A DNA stretch of 33,938 bases from Shewanella surugensis (GCF_023284005.1 NZ_JAKIKS010000060.1:1-33938), one strand, 5' to 3'. Positions 1 through 7,663 are shown, counted from the stretch's first letter. Made by a program: numbers and translations. The notes: generated by a model from the letters alone, not told the origin.

Positions 1-346
1 GGTTGCTCTCCTGTCTTTTGGTCGAGACTTGAGCCTACCTATACCGCGGTATAGGTGAAACCTATGCGAGTCACCCCGGCAGAGCCGGGGGTTTACCGTT
101 TGTTAATTACTCCAGTTATTGTTTTCAGTATAGCAAAGAAAAATATCGATAATTTCATGGCATTAAACTCAATGCCACTCCTTGTTCGATGCTCATTGCT
201 ATAATGTGATCATGCATAAGTGAAATATTGCTAAGATAAAATAAGTAACGAGATATTTAGTAATGCTTGACCTCTAAGCAAAAGCGACGTGTTCTATACT
301 AAACACTACACTCGTCACAACAGTAATCATCTTGAGCGGTGAATGA
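1..346. other. Left-edge non-coding region
   Basis: No gene is supportable before position 347. The first ~100 bases are rich in inverted repeats (listed separately). The rest is AT-rich spacer leading to the hydrolase gene. A TTGACC (267-272) and a TATACT (295-300) lie upstream of that gene, but their 22-bp spacing is too long for a standard sigma-70 promoter, so no promoter is called. Short frames at the extreme left edge end by about position 60 and resemble nothing I recognise. Confidence 0.5.
37..90. repeat. Mutually exclusive hairpins plus GC-rich hairpin
   Basis: Positions 37-56 form a perfect 20-bp palindrome, ACCTATACCGCGGTATAGGT. Its right arm ATAGGT (51-56) can instead pair with a third copy, ACCTAT (60-65), across a GAA loop, so two alternative stems compete for one arm. 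A separate GC-rich stem CCCCGGC (74-80) / GCCGGGG (84-90) with loop AGA follows. Compact hairpins of this type occur at the ends of IS200/IS605-type elements and their derivatives, and in group II intron 3' domains. Neither assignment can be proven because the element would lie left of the window. An attenuator is a third option. Confidence 0.4.
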
Positions 347-1045
347 ATGAAAGAAAAAATTTACTTACTCCCCGGCACCATGTGTAATGCTAAGTTGTGG
401 GATAAACTATCAACATTGCTGAATGCAAAATATGATTTAATTCATATTCCTATTTTAAGCGGACTCAGCCTCGACAGCATTACAGACTCGTTAGATGACA
501 TTTTTCAAGAACCAAAAGTGAATCTGGTTGGTTTTTCTCTAGGTGGCTATATTGCTGCGTATTTTTCAACTAAATACCCTCACAGGATCAATAAAATATT
601 TATTATTTCTAACACACCTTGTCCTTTAACAACCATCGAAATAAATGAACGCCAAGAAACATTGAAATACATCAATGATTATGGATATAAAGGGATAACA
701 AGGCAGAAAGCCAATACACTTTTAGACAAAAAATCTCAAAATGAAGAGCTCATCGATACTATAATGCGCATGGATATGGAACTCGGTGAAAAGGCGCTTA
801 AAAGCCAACTTCTGTGGACAACAAATCGAGATGACTTATTTGAAGCATTATCTAAACTCAGCATCAATATGACCTTCTTTTACAATACTCAAGATCCTTT
901 CATTAATACTGAATGGTTACATAAATTCACCCATACTTATCCACATTGCACTACGTACTCCAATGAGAGTAATGGCCATATGCTACCTTTAGAAGAGCCT
1001 TTAGCATTATCGAATCACTTAATTAATTGGTTAAAAAATACATAA
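347..1045 (+). CDS. Alpha/beta-fold hydrolase
   Basis: This 232-residue protein is a compact alpha/beta hydrolase with no signal peptide, so it should be cytoplasmic. The nucleophile elbow is GFSLG (residues 62-66, Ser64). The likely acid is Asp183 in TQDPF and the catalytic base is His211 in NGHMLP, giving a complete triad in the correct order. An LLPGTM stretch near residues 7-12 fits the oxyanion-hole loop after the first strand. The length suits the small BioH-like or esterase group with a short lid, but substrate cannot be deduced. The start is preceded by a GAGCGG ribosome-binding-like element at 334-339. The gene stands alone and converges on the aminotransferase gene, with no obvious terminator between. 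Esterase, thioesterase or C-C hydrolase activity are all possible. Confidence 0.85.
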   Translation: MKEKIYLLPGTMCNAKLWDKLSTLLNAKYDLIHIPILSGLSLDSITDSLDDIFQEPKVNLVGFSLGGYIAAYFSTKYPHRINKIFIISNTPCPLTTIEINERQETLKYINDYGYKGITRQKANTLLDKKSQNEELIDTIMRMDMELGEKALKSQLLWTTNRDDLFEALSKLSINMTFFYNTQDPFINTEWLHKFTHTYPHCTTYSNESNGHMLPLEEPLALSNHLINWLKNT

Positions 1046-1115
1046 AAAATGAAAGCTAACCATGAACAAGCACGAATACAAAAAAGCGATTATAGAAAGC
1101 AATCACAGCAGGCTA

Positions 1116-2267
1116 TTACAAAAGAGTTAATATCGCAGCGGCCTTAGTTAACGTGGCGTCATCCTTTGCAAAGCAAAAACGTAAGTACTTTTCTTTTATC
1201 GGCTGCTTGGCAAACACCGAAATAGGGATCGCGGCAATCCCAGCATCCACCGTTAATGTTTTGGCATAATCCACATCATTCAATCCACTAATACCACTGT
1301 ATTCCAGTAATTGAAAATACGTCCCTTTCGAGGGTAATAAAGTGAACTTTGATTTCGACAACAATCGACAAAACAAATCTCTTTTTTGCTGATAAAAATG
1401 AGGTAAATCCAAATAATGCTGCGGATCGCTTTTCATAAAATCAGCTAACCCGTACTGTAAAGGCGTAGCTGTATCAAAAGTCACGAATTGATGCACCTTT
1501 CTAAATTCACTTGTCAACATTGGCGGTGCGATACAATAACCAACTTTCCACCCCGTCACGTGATAGGTTTTTCCAAACGAAAATACAACAAAACATCGCT
1601 GATATAAATCGGGGTACTTGAGCACACTTTGGTGTGATTGCTGATCAAATATAATATGTTCATATACCTCATCAGATAACAAAAACAGATCATTTTTATT
1701 CACTATTTCAGATAACTGCAACATATCTTCTTCAGTGAGCACTGCACCAGTCGGATTATGAGGACTATTAATGATAATAAGACGCGTTCTGGGGTTAATA
1801 GATTGCCTAACCACTTCCCAATCAATATGGTAATCAGGTGTGATCAAAGGCAAATGTACCGCTTTTCCTCCTGCTAAAATAATCGCAGGCTCATATGAAT
1901 CATAACTAGGATCAAAAACAATCACTTCATCACCGGGCTGAATAACCGTTTGAATAGCACAAAATAATGCCTCCGTGGCACCAGAAGTAATCGTTACCTC
2001 TTCAGCAGCATTGAGCTTTAAATGATATAAATTATCCACTTTAACCGCTATTTGTTGCTGCAATATAGGCAGTCCCGCCATAGGGGCGTATTGATTATCA
2101 CCCCGCTCCATATAAAAACGGACTCTTTCAATCAGTGACGGTGGACATTGAAAATCAGGAAAACCTTGGGAAAGGTTAATCGCGTTATGTTCATTGGCCA
2201 ATTGTGTCATTACAGAAAAAATAGTTGGACCAACATGGGGTAACTTACTATTCAATGATACATTCAT
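1116..2267 (-). CDS. ybdL: Methionine/aromatic aminotransferase, YbdL-like (PLP-dependent)
   Basis: This 383-residue fold-type I aminotransferase closely follows the E. coli YbdL pattern throughout, including the N-terminal SKLP..GTTIF-like region, INLSQGFPDF, and the C-terminal AAIP(I/L)SVF. The PLP Schiff-base lysine is Lys233 in SFGKTYHVTGWKVGY. Asn171 (SPHNPTG) and Asp199 (SDEVYEH) are the expected cofactor contacts. YbdL prefers methionine, with histidine and phenylalanine also used, and transfers the amino group to a 2-oxo acid; a role in methionine salvage or turnover is inferred. Length matches the family (about 386). The start has a GGAGAG Shine-Dalgarno 7-9 bases upstream. A rho-independent-type hairpin with a T5 tract sits only about 24 bases upstream of the start on the same strand, suggesting attenuation. 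Confidence 0.9.
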   Translation of the reverse strand: MNVSLNSKLPHVGPTIFSVMTQLANEHNAINLSQGFPDFQCPPSLIERVRFYMERGDNQYAPMAGLPILQQQIAVKVDNLYHLKLNAAEEVTITSGATEALFCAIQTVIQPGDEVIVFDPSYDSYEPAIILAGGKAVHLPLITPDYHIDWEVVRQSINPRTRLIIINSPHNPTGAVLTEEDMLQLSEIVNKNDLFLLSDEVYEHIIFDQQSHQSVLKYPDLYQRCFVVFSFGKTYHVTGWKVGYCIAPPMLTSEFRKVHQFVTFDTATPLQYGLADFMKSDPQHYLDLPHFYQQKRDLFCRLLSKSKFTLLPSKGTYFQLLEYSGISGLNDVDYAKTLTVDAGIAAIPISVFAKQPIKEKYLRFCFAKDDATLTKAAAILTLL

Positions 2268-2290
2268 TCATACTCTCCATTTGACGACAT

Positions 2291-2312
2291 AAAAACCCCA
2301 AACTTCTTGGGG
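2291..2312 (-). terminator. Leader terminator (candidate attenuator) upstream of ybdL
   Basis: On the minus strand a CCCCAA / TTGGGG stem (2307-2312 with 2296-2301, 5-base loop) is followed at once by five T residues (2295-2291). It then runs into the ybdL ribosome-binding site. No minus-strand gene lies upstream that would need this terminator, because the region above holds a plus-strand pseudogene. It therefore looks like a leader terminator acting on ybdL. A short minus-strand reading frame (ATG at about 2376, 7 codons) precedes it, but it has no good ribosome-binding site and no methionine run. Confidence 0.5.
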
Positions 2313-2334
2313 CTTGATTTTCAACCGCATTAGC

Positions 2335-2348
2335 CGTTAATATTAACG
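2335..2348. promoter_or_regulatory. 14-bp perfect palindrome, CGTTAATATTAACG
   Basis: This perfect palindrome lies in the divergent region between ybdL and the ABC-F remnant, about 70 bp upstream of the ybdL start and just before its leader terminator. Size and symmetry suit a dimeric repressor site. I do not recognise it as a known operator: it is not a MetJ box, MetR site or TyrR box. It could equally form a short stem in the ybdL leader. Confidence 0.3.
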
Positions 2349-2538
2349 TTCACTCAAACAAAAGATGATGCCAACATGAACAACTAAGCCTGTTATCCAC
2401 CTTTTATTTGGATTAATAGGATTAGACGCCGCTTCATGATGATCTGTAAGCTTAACGTTATCTATAGGTACATCTGCATAACCACTCTCTTACTCACACA
2501 TCTTACTTAAAGTATGAGCCTGTAAGTCAGCGTCTTAT

Positions 2539-2556
2539 CTCCTGTCACTCAGGAGG
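2539..2556 (+). promoter_or_regulatory. Hairpin sequestering the Shine-Dalgarno of the ABC-F remnant
   Basis: CTCCTG (2539-2544) pairs with CAGGAG (2550-2555) across a TCACT loop. The second arm contains most of a perfect AGGAGG (2551-2556) that sits 6 bases before the ATG at 2563. A 24-codon frame with an ATG at 2436 and TAA at 2508-2510 precedes it. The layout (short frame, then a stem masking the SD of an ABC-F gene) resembles translational attenuation known for some antibiotic-resistance ABC-F genes. The downstream gene is now broken. Confidence 0.4.
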
Positions 2557-2562
2557 ATTGCT

Positions 2563-2955
2563 ATGCCTTTATTACACGCCACCCACCCACCTTTCTTATC
2601 AATTTGAAGACGGTGAATATTTATTTGATAATATCTCTTGTCGCTTACAAGCCCGTCTCACTGGCTTGATTGTTCTAAATGGCTCAGGAAAATCTATTTT
2701 AACCGAGATTTTGACAAAATAAGTGGAGGCGAAAAAATGAAATTAGCCTTACTTACCATTACCCAGCAACCCGAGCTACCGCTCGTGCTACTCGATGAAT
2801 CCGACAATCACCTTGATATAGAATCAAAACAGATGCTTGCAAATATGTTAGCCGCTTATGAAGGGGCTTTTATCTTAATTAGTCACGATAAAGACTTAGT
2901 CGAACAATGCGGCATAACGCAGACACTAGCATTAAGCTATACCCAAGCCACTTAA
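2563..2955 (+). pseudogene. Decayed ABC-F ATPase (frameshift plus internal deletion)
   Basis: An ATG at 2563 with a perfect AGGAGG starts a frame that stops after 14 codons. Shifting frame recovers about 45 codons reading like an ABC-F N-terminus, with a YQFEDGEYLFDNISC stretch and a Walker A, LNGSGKS. That frame stops near 2720. The next stretch resumes in another frame with an ABC signature, ISGGEKMKLAL, and a Walker B, LVLLDESDNHLDIESK, ending SHDKDLVEQ...LAL at 2955. Intact ABC-F proteins are about 500-640 residues with two ATPase domains. Here Walker A and signature are only about 15 codons apart, so the central region is deleted. The usual LDEP motif has become LDES. A gene product is unlikely; the 105-residue open frame from 2638 starts inside the frameshifted Walker A. 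Confidence 0.8.
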
Positions 2956-2970
2956 CAATCCGTTTATGAA

Positions 2971-2998
2971 TAGTCCCAAAGTCAACATTTTGGGACTA
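2971..2998. terminator. Bidirectional hairpin between converging genes
   Basis: A 10-bp perfect stem, TAGTCCCAAA (2971-2980) with TTTGGGACTA (2989-2998), has an 8-base loop. It lies between the ABC-F remnant and the crotonase gene, and its right arm contains the crotonase TAG stop (2996-2998 on the minus strand). Neither side has a strong T tract, so it may stabilise 3' ends rather than terminate strongly. Confidence 0.45.
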
Positions 2999-3826
2999 CT
3001 CATTCTCTTTACTGTGCGCTAAACTCGGCTTATTCATCTTATCAATAAGCTGGTTTACGGCACTTAAATGCTCAGGTTCCTGATGTGCCATGCCTTGATA
3101 AGCGGCACAAATATCCAAAAAGTCTGCCAACTGGGTTCGCTGCGCTGTTTTCATCAATCGTTTCGTTAATCGTAAAGCCGCAGCAGGTTTACTGGCCATC
3201 TCCAATGCCATGCCATTGGCTGCATCCATCAGTGATTCAGGCTCGACAACCTGTAAAACAATGCCTAACGCCTCTGCTTCTTGAGCATCAATAATCCTCC
3301 CCGTTAAAGTCAATTCCGCCGCTTTTTGATAGCCGATCAAGCGCTGCATAAACCAAGCCCCGCCATCACCGGGGATCAATCCAAGATTAATAAAAGTTTC
3401 CCCAAATTTTGCTTTATTAGACGCAATGCGTAAGTCACACATATTAGCCAGATCAAAACCGGCCCCAATCGCTGCGCCATTCACCGCAGCAATCACGGGC
3501 ATTTCAGCCTGCTGCATGATCAAAGGAAGACGTTGGATCCCCCGACGATATCGTGCTTCAAGTTCGCTCGCATTCCCGGCAAAATCCCCCTGACGCTCAG
3601 CCATATCTTTCACATTTCCGCCAGATGAGAATGCCGCTCCAGCTCCGGTAATGATCACCACAGCAACCTCTAAACACGAATTCGCCCAAGTTATGGCCTG
3701 CACAATATCATCAACAATATGTGTTCCCGTGAGTGCATTGCGTACATCATCACGATTGAACGTCAAAGTGAGTATTTTATTATCAAGCGATAGTGTTGAA
3801 TCGGTGAGTTTAGGTAACACAAACAT
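2996..3826 (-). CDS. Enoyl-CoA hydratase/isomerase (crotonase) family protein
   Basis: This 276-residue protein is a crotonase-fold acyl-CoA enzyme. The oxyanion-hole peptides are SSGGNVKDM (residues 67-75) and NGAAIGAGFDLA (116-127), and a GLIPGDGGAWFMQRLIG segment follows. Aligning the GAGFDLA...FGETFINLG stretch to rat mitochondrial enoyl-CoA hydratase places Asp125 at the first catalytic Glu (144) and Phe145 at the second (164). A classical hydratase is therefore unlikely; isomerase, decarboxylase or thioesterase chemistry fits better. The gene is single and lies downstream of a 387-bp spacer. A ribosome-binding site, AAAGGA, precedes the ATG. No beta-oxidation partner genes are adjacent, so the pathway is unknown. 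Confidence 0.85.
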   Translation of the reverse strand: MFVLPKLTDSTLSLDNKILTLTFNRDDVRNALTGTHIVDDIVQAITWANSCLEVAVVIITGAGAAFSSGGNVKDMAERQGDFAGNASELEARYRRGIQRLPLIMQQAEMPVIAAVNGAAIGAGFDLANMCDLRIASNKAKFGETFINLGLIPGDGGAWFMQRLIGYQKAAELTLTGRIIDAQEAEALGIVLQVVEPESLMDAANGMALEMASKPAAALRLTKRLMKTAQRTQLADFLDICAAYQGMAHQEPEHLSAVNQLIDKMNKPSLAHSKENE

Positions 3827-4213
3827 ATTAATCCTTTAACATTAAAATCATTTATAAGGGAAAGTTAACCACACCTAAAAATGCCAATAAAGCCTTTATC
3901 TTCAATTAAGATTATCTTCATACAAGCATATTGACACAAATGTTATATGTCTAACTACAGAAAGATTAACAAGATAGCCATAAATGTAAATAAAAAGATA
4001 ACACAGAGAATGTAGAGTGTTAAATCTAATAATGAGTTATGAGTCATGCTAATTTAGTCTTTGCTAAAAGTATTGCTAGTGTTAAAAAAGAACAAAGTGT
4101 TTACAAAAAAGCACTCAACTGTTTCAAGAAGCTATTCTTTAAACGGCAATACCAAGTCATTTTAATGACTTGAGTAAAAACAATAATAACTCGGTTAGAT
4201 TGAAGGTGTATCA
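3827..4213. other. Divergent intergenic spacer (crotonase / phospholipase)
   Basis: This AT-rich, non-coding spacer separates two divergent genes and should hold both promoters. A TTGACA occurs at 3931-3936, but no good -10 follows at 16-18 bp. TTATCTTCA occurs twice in close succession near 3897-3921. The clearest element is the palindrome at 4153-4172. A 62-codon minus-strand frame here overlaps the phospholipase start and has no supporting features. Confidence 0.5.
4153..4172. promoter_or_regulatory. Palindromic candidate operator upstream of the phospholipase gene
   Basis: CAAGTCATT (4153-4161) and AATGACTTG (4164-4172) form 9-bp perfect arms around a central TT. The site ends about 41 bp before the phospholipase ATG, near where a promoter or 5' untranslated region would be. 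The arms and tiny centre fit a dimeric DNA-binding protein better than an RNA hairpin. The regulator is unknown. Confidence 0.35.
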
Positions 4214-5443
4214 ATGAAAAAATATTCTTTACTCCCACTCTTGTGTCTGTCTTTTTATGCGAATGCAGACACCAATATTCTTTCGGCAAAAGAAGTCAGC
4301 GCGACCCAAGAAGATGAAACCAAGACCTATGTAAAATGTTGGTATAGAACCGATGATAACCATAATCAAGCGGCAACAGATTGGGAGTGGGCACTCAAGG
4401 AAAATGGCAACTATTACAAGTTAAAAGGTTATTGGTATTCCGCCAATGATTGGAATGATATTTTTTATACAGAAACCACAGCAGATACCATCCAGAAACG
4501 CTGTGAAGCGACATTAGATCTCGATAATGAAAATGCTGATATCACTTTTTTTGCCGCAAATAGTCGCCTATCACATAATCACAGTATTTGGACTAATGAG
4601 GCACAAGCGCAACCAGATAAAATTAATAAAATCGTTAGCTTTGGTGACAGTATTTCTGATACGGGTAATTTTTACAACTTCTCACAAGGTATTTTCCCAA
4701 ATGACAGCACCTGGTTCTTAGGCCATTTCTCTAATGGTTTTGTTTGGACAGAGTATTTGGCTAAGGCACTAGATTTACCTCTACACACTTGGGCTATTGG
4801 CGGCGCCGCTGGTGAAGATAAATACATCATCATCAAAGGCATTACTGGCCAAATTGAAACCTATTTAGAACAAGTACAAGTGGCTAAAAATTACCAACCT
4901 CAAAATACCTTAGTCACCTTAGAAGTCGGACTCAATGATTTTGTCAGTTACGATCGCACCGTTGCAGCTGTGAGTGAGGATTTGGAACAATCCATCGATT
5001 TATTGATGGAAAATGGTATTGAAAATATATTACTGCTTAATCTCATCGATGCCAGCAAAGCACCGCAGTTTAAATATGCCACTGATGAAGATATTGAAAA
5101 AGTACAAACAAGAGTCGAAAAATTTAACGCGTTTATTGACGAATTAGTTCCCGAACTTCAAGCACAAGGTTTAAACATCACACTGTATGATGCCGAGAGT
5201 ATTTTTGAGCAGATCACGACTATGCCTGAAAACTTTGGATTACGTAATGCCAATGATTCTTGCTTAGATATTAATGAGAACTCATCAATTAATTATTTAC
5301 AAACCCATGCGCTAAGAAATGACTGCTCTACTTATGGGTCTGACAATTATGTCTTTTGGGGGGTCAGCCACCCAACAACACAAGCCCATAAAATTATCGC
5401 TGACGATGTTATCAACACTGCACTTGATAACTTTAATTTTTAA
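4214..5443 (+). CDS. Secreted GDSL phospholipase, thermolabile-hemolysin/lecithinase type
   Basis: This 409-residue exported SGNH/GDSL lipase resembles Vibrio thermolabile hemolysin (TLH/PlpA, about 418 residues). A Sec signal peptide ends near ANA|DT (residue 18). An N-terminal domain (about 19-130) with cysteines 42 and 97 precedes the catalytic domain. Block I is FGDSISDTGN with nucleophile Ser146, block II includes GG at 196-197, and block III is VGLND with Asn241. Block V reads FWGVSHPT with His386, so Gly383 sits where the usual catalytic Asp would be. TLH-family enzymes cleave phospholipid acyl chains and can be haemolytic. GAAGGTG upstream serves as the ribosome-binding site. A 34-bp palindromic terminator follows the stop. 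Cys350 and Cys371 may form a second disulfide. Confidence 0.9.
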   Translation: MKKYSLLPLLCLSFYANADTNILSAKEVSATQEDETKTYVKCWYRTDDNHNQAATDWEWALKENGNYYKLKGYWYSANDWNDIFYTETTADTIQKRCEATLDLDNENADITFFAANSRLSHNHSIWTNEAQAQPDKINKIVSFGDSISDTGNFYNFSQGIFPNDSTWFLGHFSNGFVWTEYLAKALDLPLHTWAIGGAAGEDKYIIIKGITGQIETYLEQVQVAKNYQPQNTLVTLEVGLNDFVSYDRTVAAVSEDLEQSIDLLMENGIENILLLNLIDASKAPQFKYATDEDIEKVQTRVEKFNAFIDELVPELQAQGLNITLYDAESIFEQITTMPENFGLRNANDSCLDINENSSINYLQTHALRNDCSTYGSDNYVFWGVSHPTTQAHKIIADDVINTALDNFNF

Positions 5444-5451
5444 TCAATAAT

Positions 5452-5485
5452 AAAAAGCGGATCGACTCGAGTCGATCCGCTTTTT
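5452..5485. terminator. Bidirectional rho-independent terminator, perfect 34-bp palindrome
   Basis: Two 17-base halves, 5452-5468 and 5469-5485, are exact reverse complements: five A, then GCGGATCGACTC, mirrored and ending in five T. It lies between the converging phospholipase and M13 peptidase genes and gives a T5 tract on both strands, so it should terminate both. Confidence 0.9.
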
Positions 5486-5535
5486 ACTGTCAACGTACCC
5501 GCTTCAGTTATCTTTATGATGAAGCCAATATCGCC

Positions 5536-7596
5536 CTACCAAATCTTAACCCGTTGCTCTTCTGGGAAGTACATTTTATCACTCGGAGAAAGATCAAATG
5601 CCTCATAGAACGCAGGAATGTTTCTCGGCGTGCCCATGGCGCGGAAATGACTCGGTGAATGCGGATCGACCAACAAACGACGCTTTAGCTCTTCGTCACG
5701 ATAGTTACGACGCCACACCTGTGACCAGCCCATAAACAGGCGTTGCTCACCGGTTAAACCGTCAATGATCGGCGAAGACTCACCCTTTAAACTTAAACGG
5801 TAAGAACGCTCAGCGACGGTTAAGCCACCTAGGTCACCAATGTTCTCACCCAGCGTTAACTCACCGTTAACAAACTCACCCGGCAGGGCTTCATATTTCG
5901 AATATTGCGCCGCCAGTTTTGCGGCACGCTTTTGAAACTCTTCTCTGTCTTTATCGGTCCACCAATCACGTAGGTTACCATCACCATCATATTTAGCGCC
6001 TTGATCATCAAAACCATGGCTAATTTCATGACCAATAACCGCGCCAATACCGCCATAATTCACCGCATCATCTGCCTGCATATCGAAGAATGGCGGTTGT
6101 AGGATCGCCGCAGGGAACACAATTTCATTCATCACTGGATTATAATAAGCATTCACCGTTTGCGGCGTCATATGCCACTCAGTGCGATCAATGGGTTTAC
6201 CCAACTTATCGATCATTTTTGCATATTCGAATTTGGCATAACGCTCAAAATTACCCACTAAGTCATCTGCTTTAATGGTTAATTTACTGTAATCTTTCCA
6301 CTTATCGGGATAGCCAATTTTATAAGTAAATTTAGAGAGCTTTTCTTGAGCCGCCACTTTCGTCGCTGGTGTCATCCATTCCAATTCATTAATACTGATC
6401 TCAAAACCTTTGATCAGGTTATGGATCATGACTTCCATTTTCGCTTTTGCTTCGGGCTTAAAATGTTGTTCAACATATTCTTGTCCAATTAATTCACCAA
6501 TCACTTCATCTTCAGCATCGACGGCTTTTTTCCAACGTGGCTTTTGAACTTCGATACCCATCAATGTTTTACCATGAAAATCAAAGTGCAAATCAACAAA
6601 ATTCTTGCTGAGTAACTCTGCGTAAGCATCCACTAAATGAAAGGCCATATAATCTTGCCACTCTCTCACACTAAAGGCGTTAAAATTATTACCGAACAAG
6701 GAAAAATAAGAAGGTTGCTCAACAATCATCTCTTTGGCTTGACTAAATCCAACCGCTTTAGCAAACGGCACAAGATCAAACTCACCCAATTTAGCATTTA
6801 GCTGCTGAACATCCATCTTATTGTAAGTCTTGAGCGCATCACGAGACTCAACTCGACTCCATTGACTTTTAGCAATAAAGGCTTCAATTTTTGCCACACT
6901 GTCACTGGCACGCTCTGAATACACATAGCCGGCTTGCGCCATGATGTCTTCAACATATTGCTTAAGCGCGGCTCTATTCTTAGCAAATTTTTTGGTGTTT
7001 TTTAAATAATAATCCCGATCCGGTAAGGTCAATCCCGATTGCCCTAAATAAACGGCATTTTGAGATGAGTTTTTAGCGTCATTACTCACATAAAAACTAA
7101 AAGGCATGGTCACGCCATTGGTGAGTAACTCTCCCATCATACCGGCAACCGCATCATGATCTTTAGCCATCTCAATTTGCTTCAATAAGCTCTTAAGCGG
7201 CATAACACCCAAATTCTCAATTAACGCAGAATTCATATAACTTTCATAAAAATCACCAATTTTTTGATCGGTAGAACCTGGGGTTTTATTGGGTTTAGCT
7301 GCAGCTTTTTCAATTATCTGCTTTAAAGCGGCTTGACTTTGCTCATAAAGTACAGAAAATGCGCCATAATTGGATTTATCAGCAGGAACTGGATGAGTGG
7401 CTAGCCAAGTACCATTAACGCTATAGTAAAAATCATCTTGAGGACGGATCGCAGTATCGAAATTCGCTTTATCGATGCCTGAAATTAATTCAGAATGATT
7501 TTTTTCAGCGCTACTTTTGAATATCCCACTACTTCCACAAGCAACTAACCCTAAGCTTAACGCTATGGTTAATGCTAAATGACTTACTTTTTTCAT
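5536..7596 (-). CDS. M13-family zinc metallopeptidase lipoprotein (neprilysin/PepO-like)
   Basis: This 686-residue M13 endopeptidase uses the ATG at 7596, which follows GGGGAC; a TTG four codons upstream extends the frame but has no better support. The signal peptide ends in a lipobox, LVAC, with the lipidated Cys at residue 20, so the enzyme should be membrane-anchored facing the periplasm or surface. The zinc site is HEISH (523-527) with the third ligand Glu584 in ENIGD (584-588). The substrate-binding motif VNAYYNP (481-487) and the C-terminal PERVW-like end, here QRVKIW, are characteristic of M13. These enzymes cut short peptides N-terminal to hydrophobic residues. Length matches bacterial relatives. 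It is transcribed away from the patatin gene end after a 187-bp gap. Confidence 0.93.
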   Translation of the reverse strand: MKKVSHLALTIALSLGLVACGSSGIFKSSAEKNHSELISGIDKANFDTAIRPQDDFYYSVNGTWLATHPVPADKSNYGAFSVLYEQSQAALKQIIEKAAAKPNKTPGSTDQKIGDFYESYMNSALIENLGVMPLKSLLKQIEMAKDHDAVAGMMGELLTNGVTMPFSFYVSNDAKNSSQNAVYLGQSGLTLPDRDYYLKNTKKFAKNRAALKQYVEDIMAQAGYVYSERASDSVAKIEAFIAKSQWSRVESRDALKTYNKMDVQQLNAKLGEFDLVPFAKAVGFSQAKEMIVEQPSYFSLFGNNFNAFSVREWQDYMAFHLVDAYAELLSKNFVDLHFDFHGKTLMGIEVQKPRWKKAVDAEDEVIGELIGQEYVEQHFKPEAKAKMEVMIHNLIKGFEISINELEWMTPATKVAAQEKLSKFTYKIGYPDKWKDYSKLTIKADDLVGNFERYAKFEYAKMIDKLGKPIDRTEWHMTPQTVNAYYNPVMNEIVFPAAILQPPFFDMQADDAVNYGGIGAVIGHEISHGFDDQGAKYDGDGNLRDWWTDKDREEFQKRAAKLAAQYSKYEALPGEFVNGELTLGENIGDLGGLTVAERSYRLSLKGESSPIIDGLTGEQRLFMGWSQVWRRNYRDEELKRRLLVDPHSPSHFRAMGTPRNIPAFYEAFDLSPSDKMYFPEEQRVKIW

Positions 7597-7620
7597 TATA
7601 GTCCCCAATTTTATTGTTCT

Positions 7621-7663
7621 ATACCTAAGCGAGCAGAGAGTCGAGCTTCAGATCGCTTAGTAT
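7621..7663 (-). promoter_or_regulatory. Inverted repeat in the M13 peptidase 5' region
   Basis: CTAAGCGA (7625-7632) and TCGCTTAG (7653-7660) are perfect inverted repeats separated by 20 bases. Outer ATA/TAT pairs extend the stem to 11 bp with one bulge. The element ends about 25 bp upstream of the peptidase ATG. It could be a hairpin in the untranslated leader or two half-sites for a regulator. Confidence 0.35.

Noticed and set aside
2638..2955. Intact 105-residue ATPase-like gene
   Set aside because: Its first 25 codons are the Walker A region read in the wrong frame; it is part of a broken ABC-F gene.
3931..3957. TTGACA-based promoter in the crotonase/phospholipase spacer
   Set aside because: No credible -10 occurs at 16-18 bp; nearby TATATG is only 7 bp away.
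4101..4289. 62-codon minus-strand frame overlapping the phospholipase start
   Set aside because: It overlaps the signal-peptide coding region of a clear gene and has no family resemblance.
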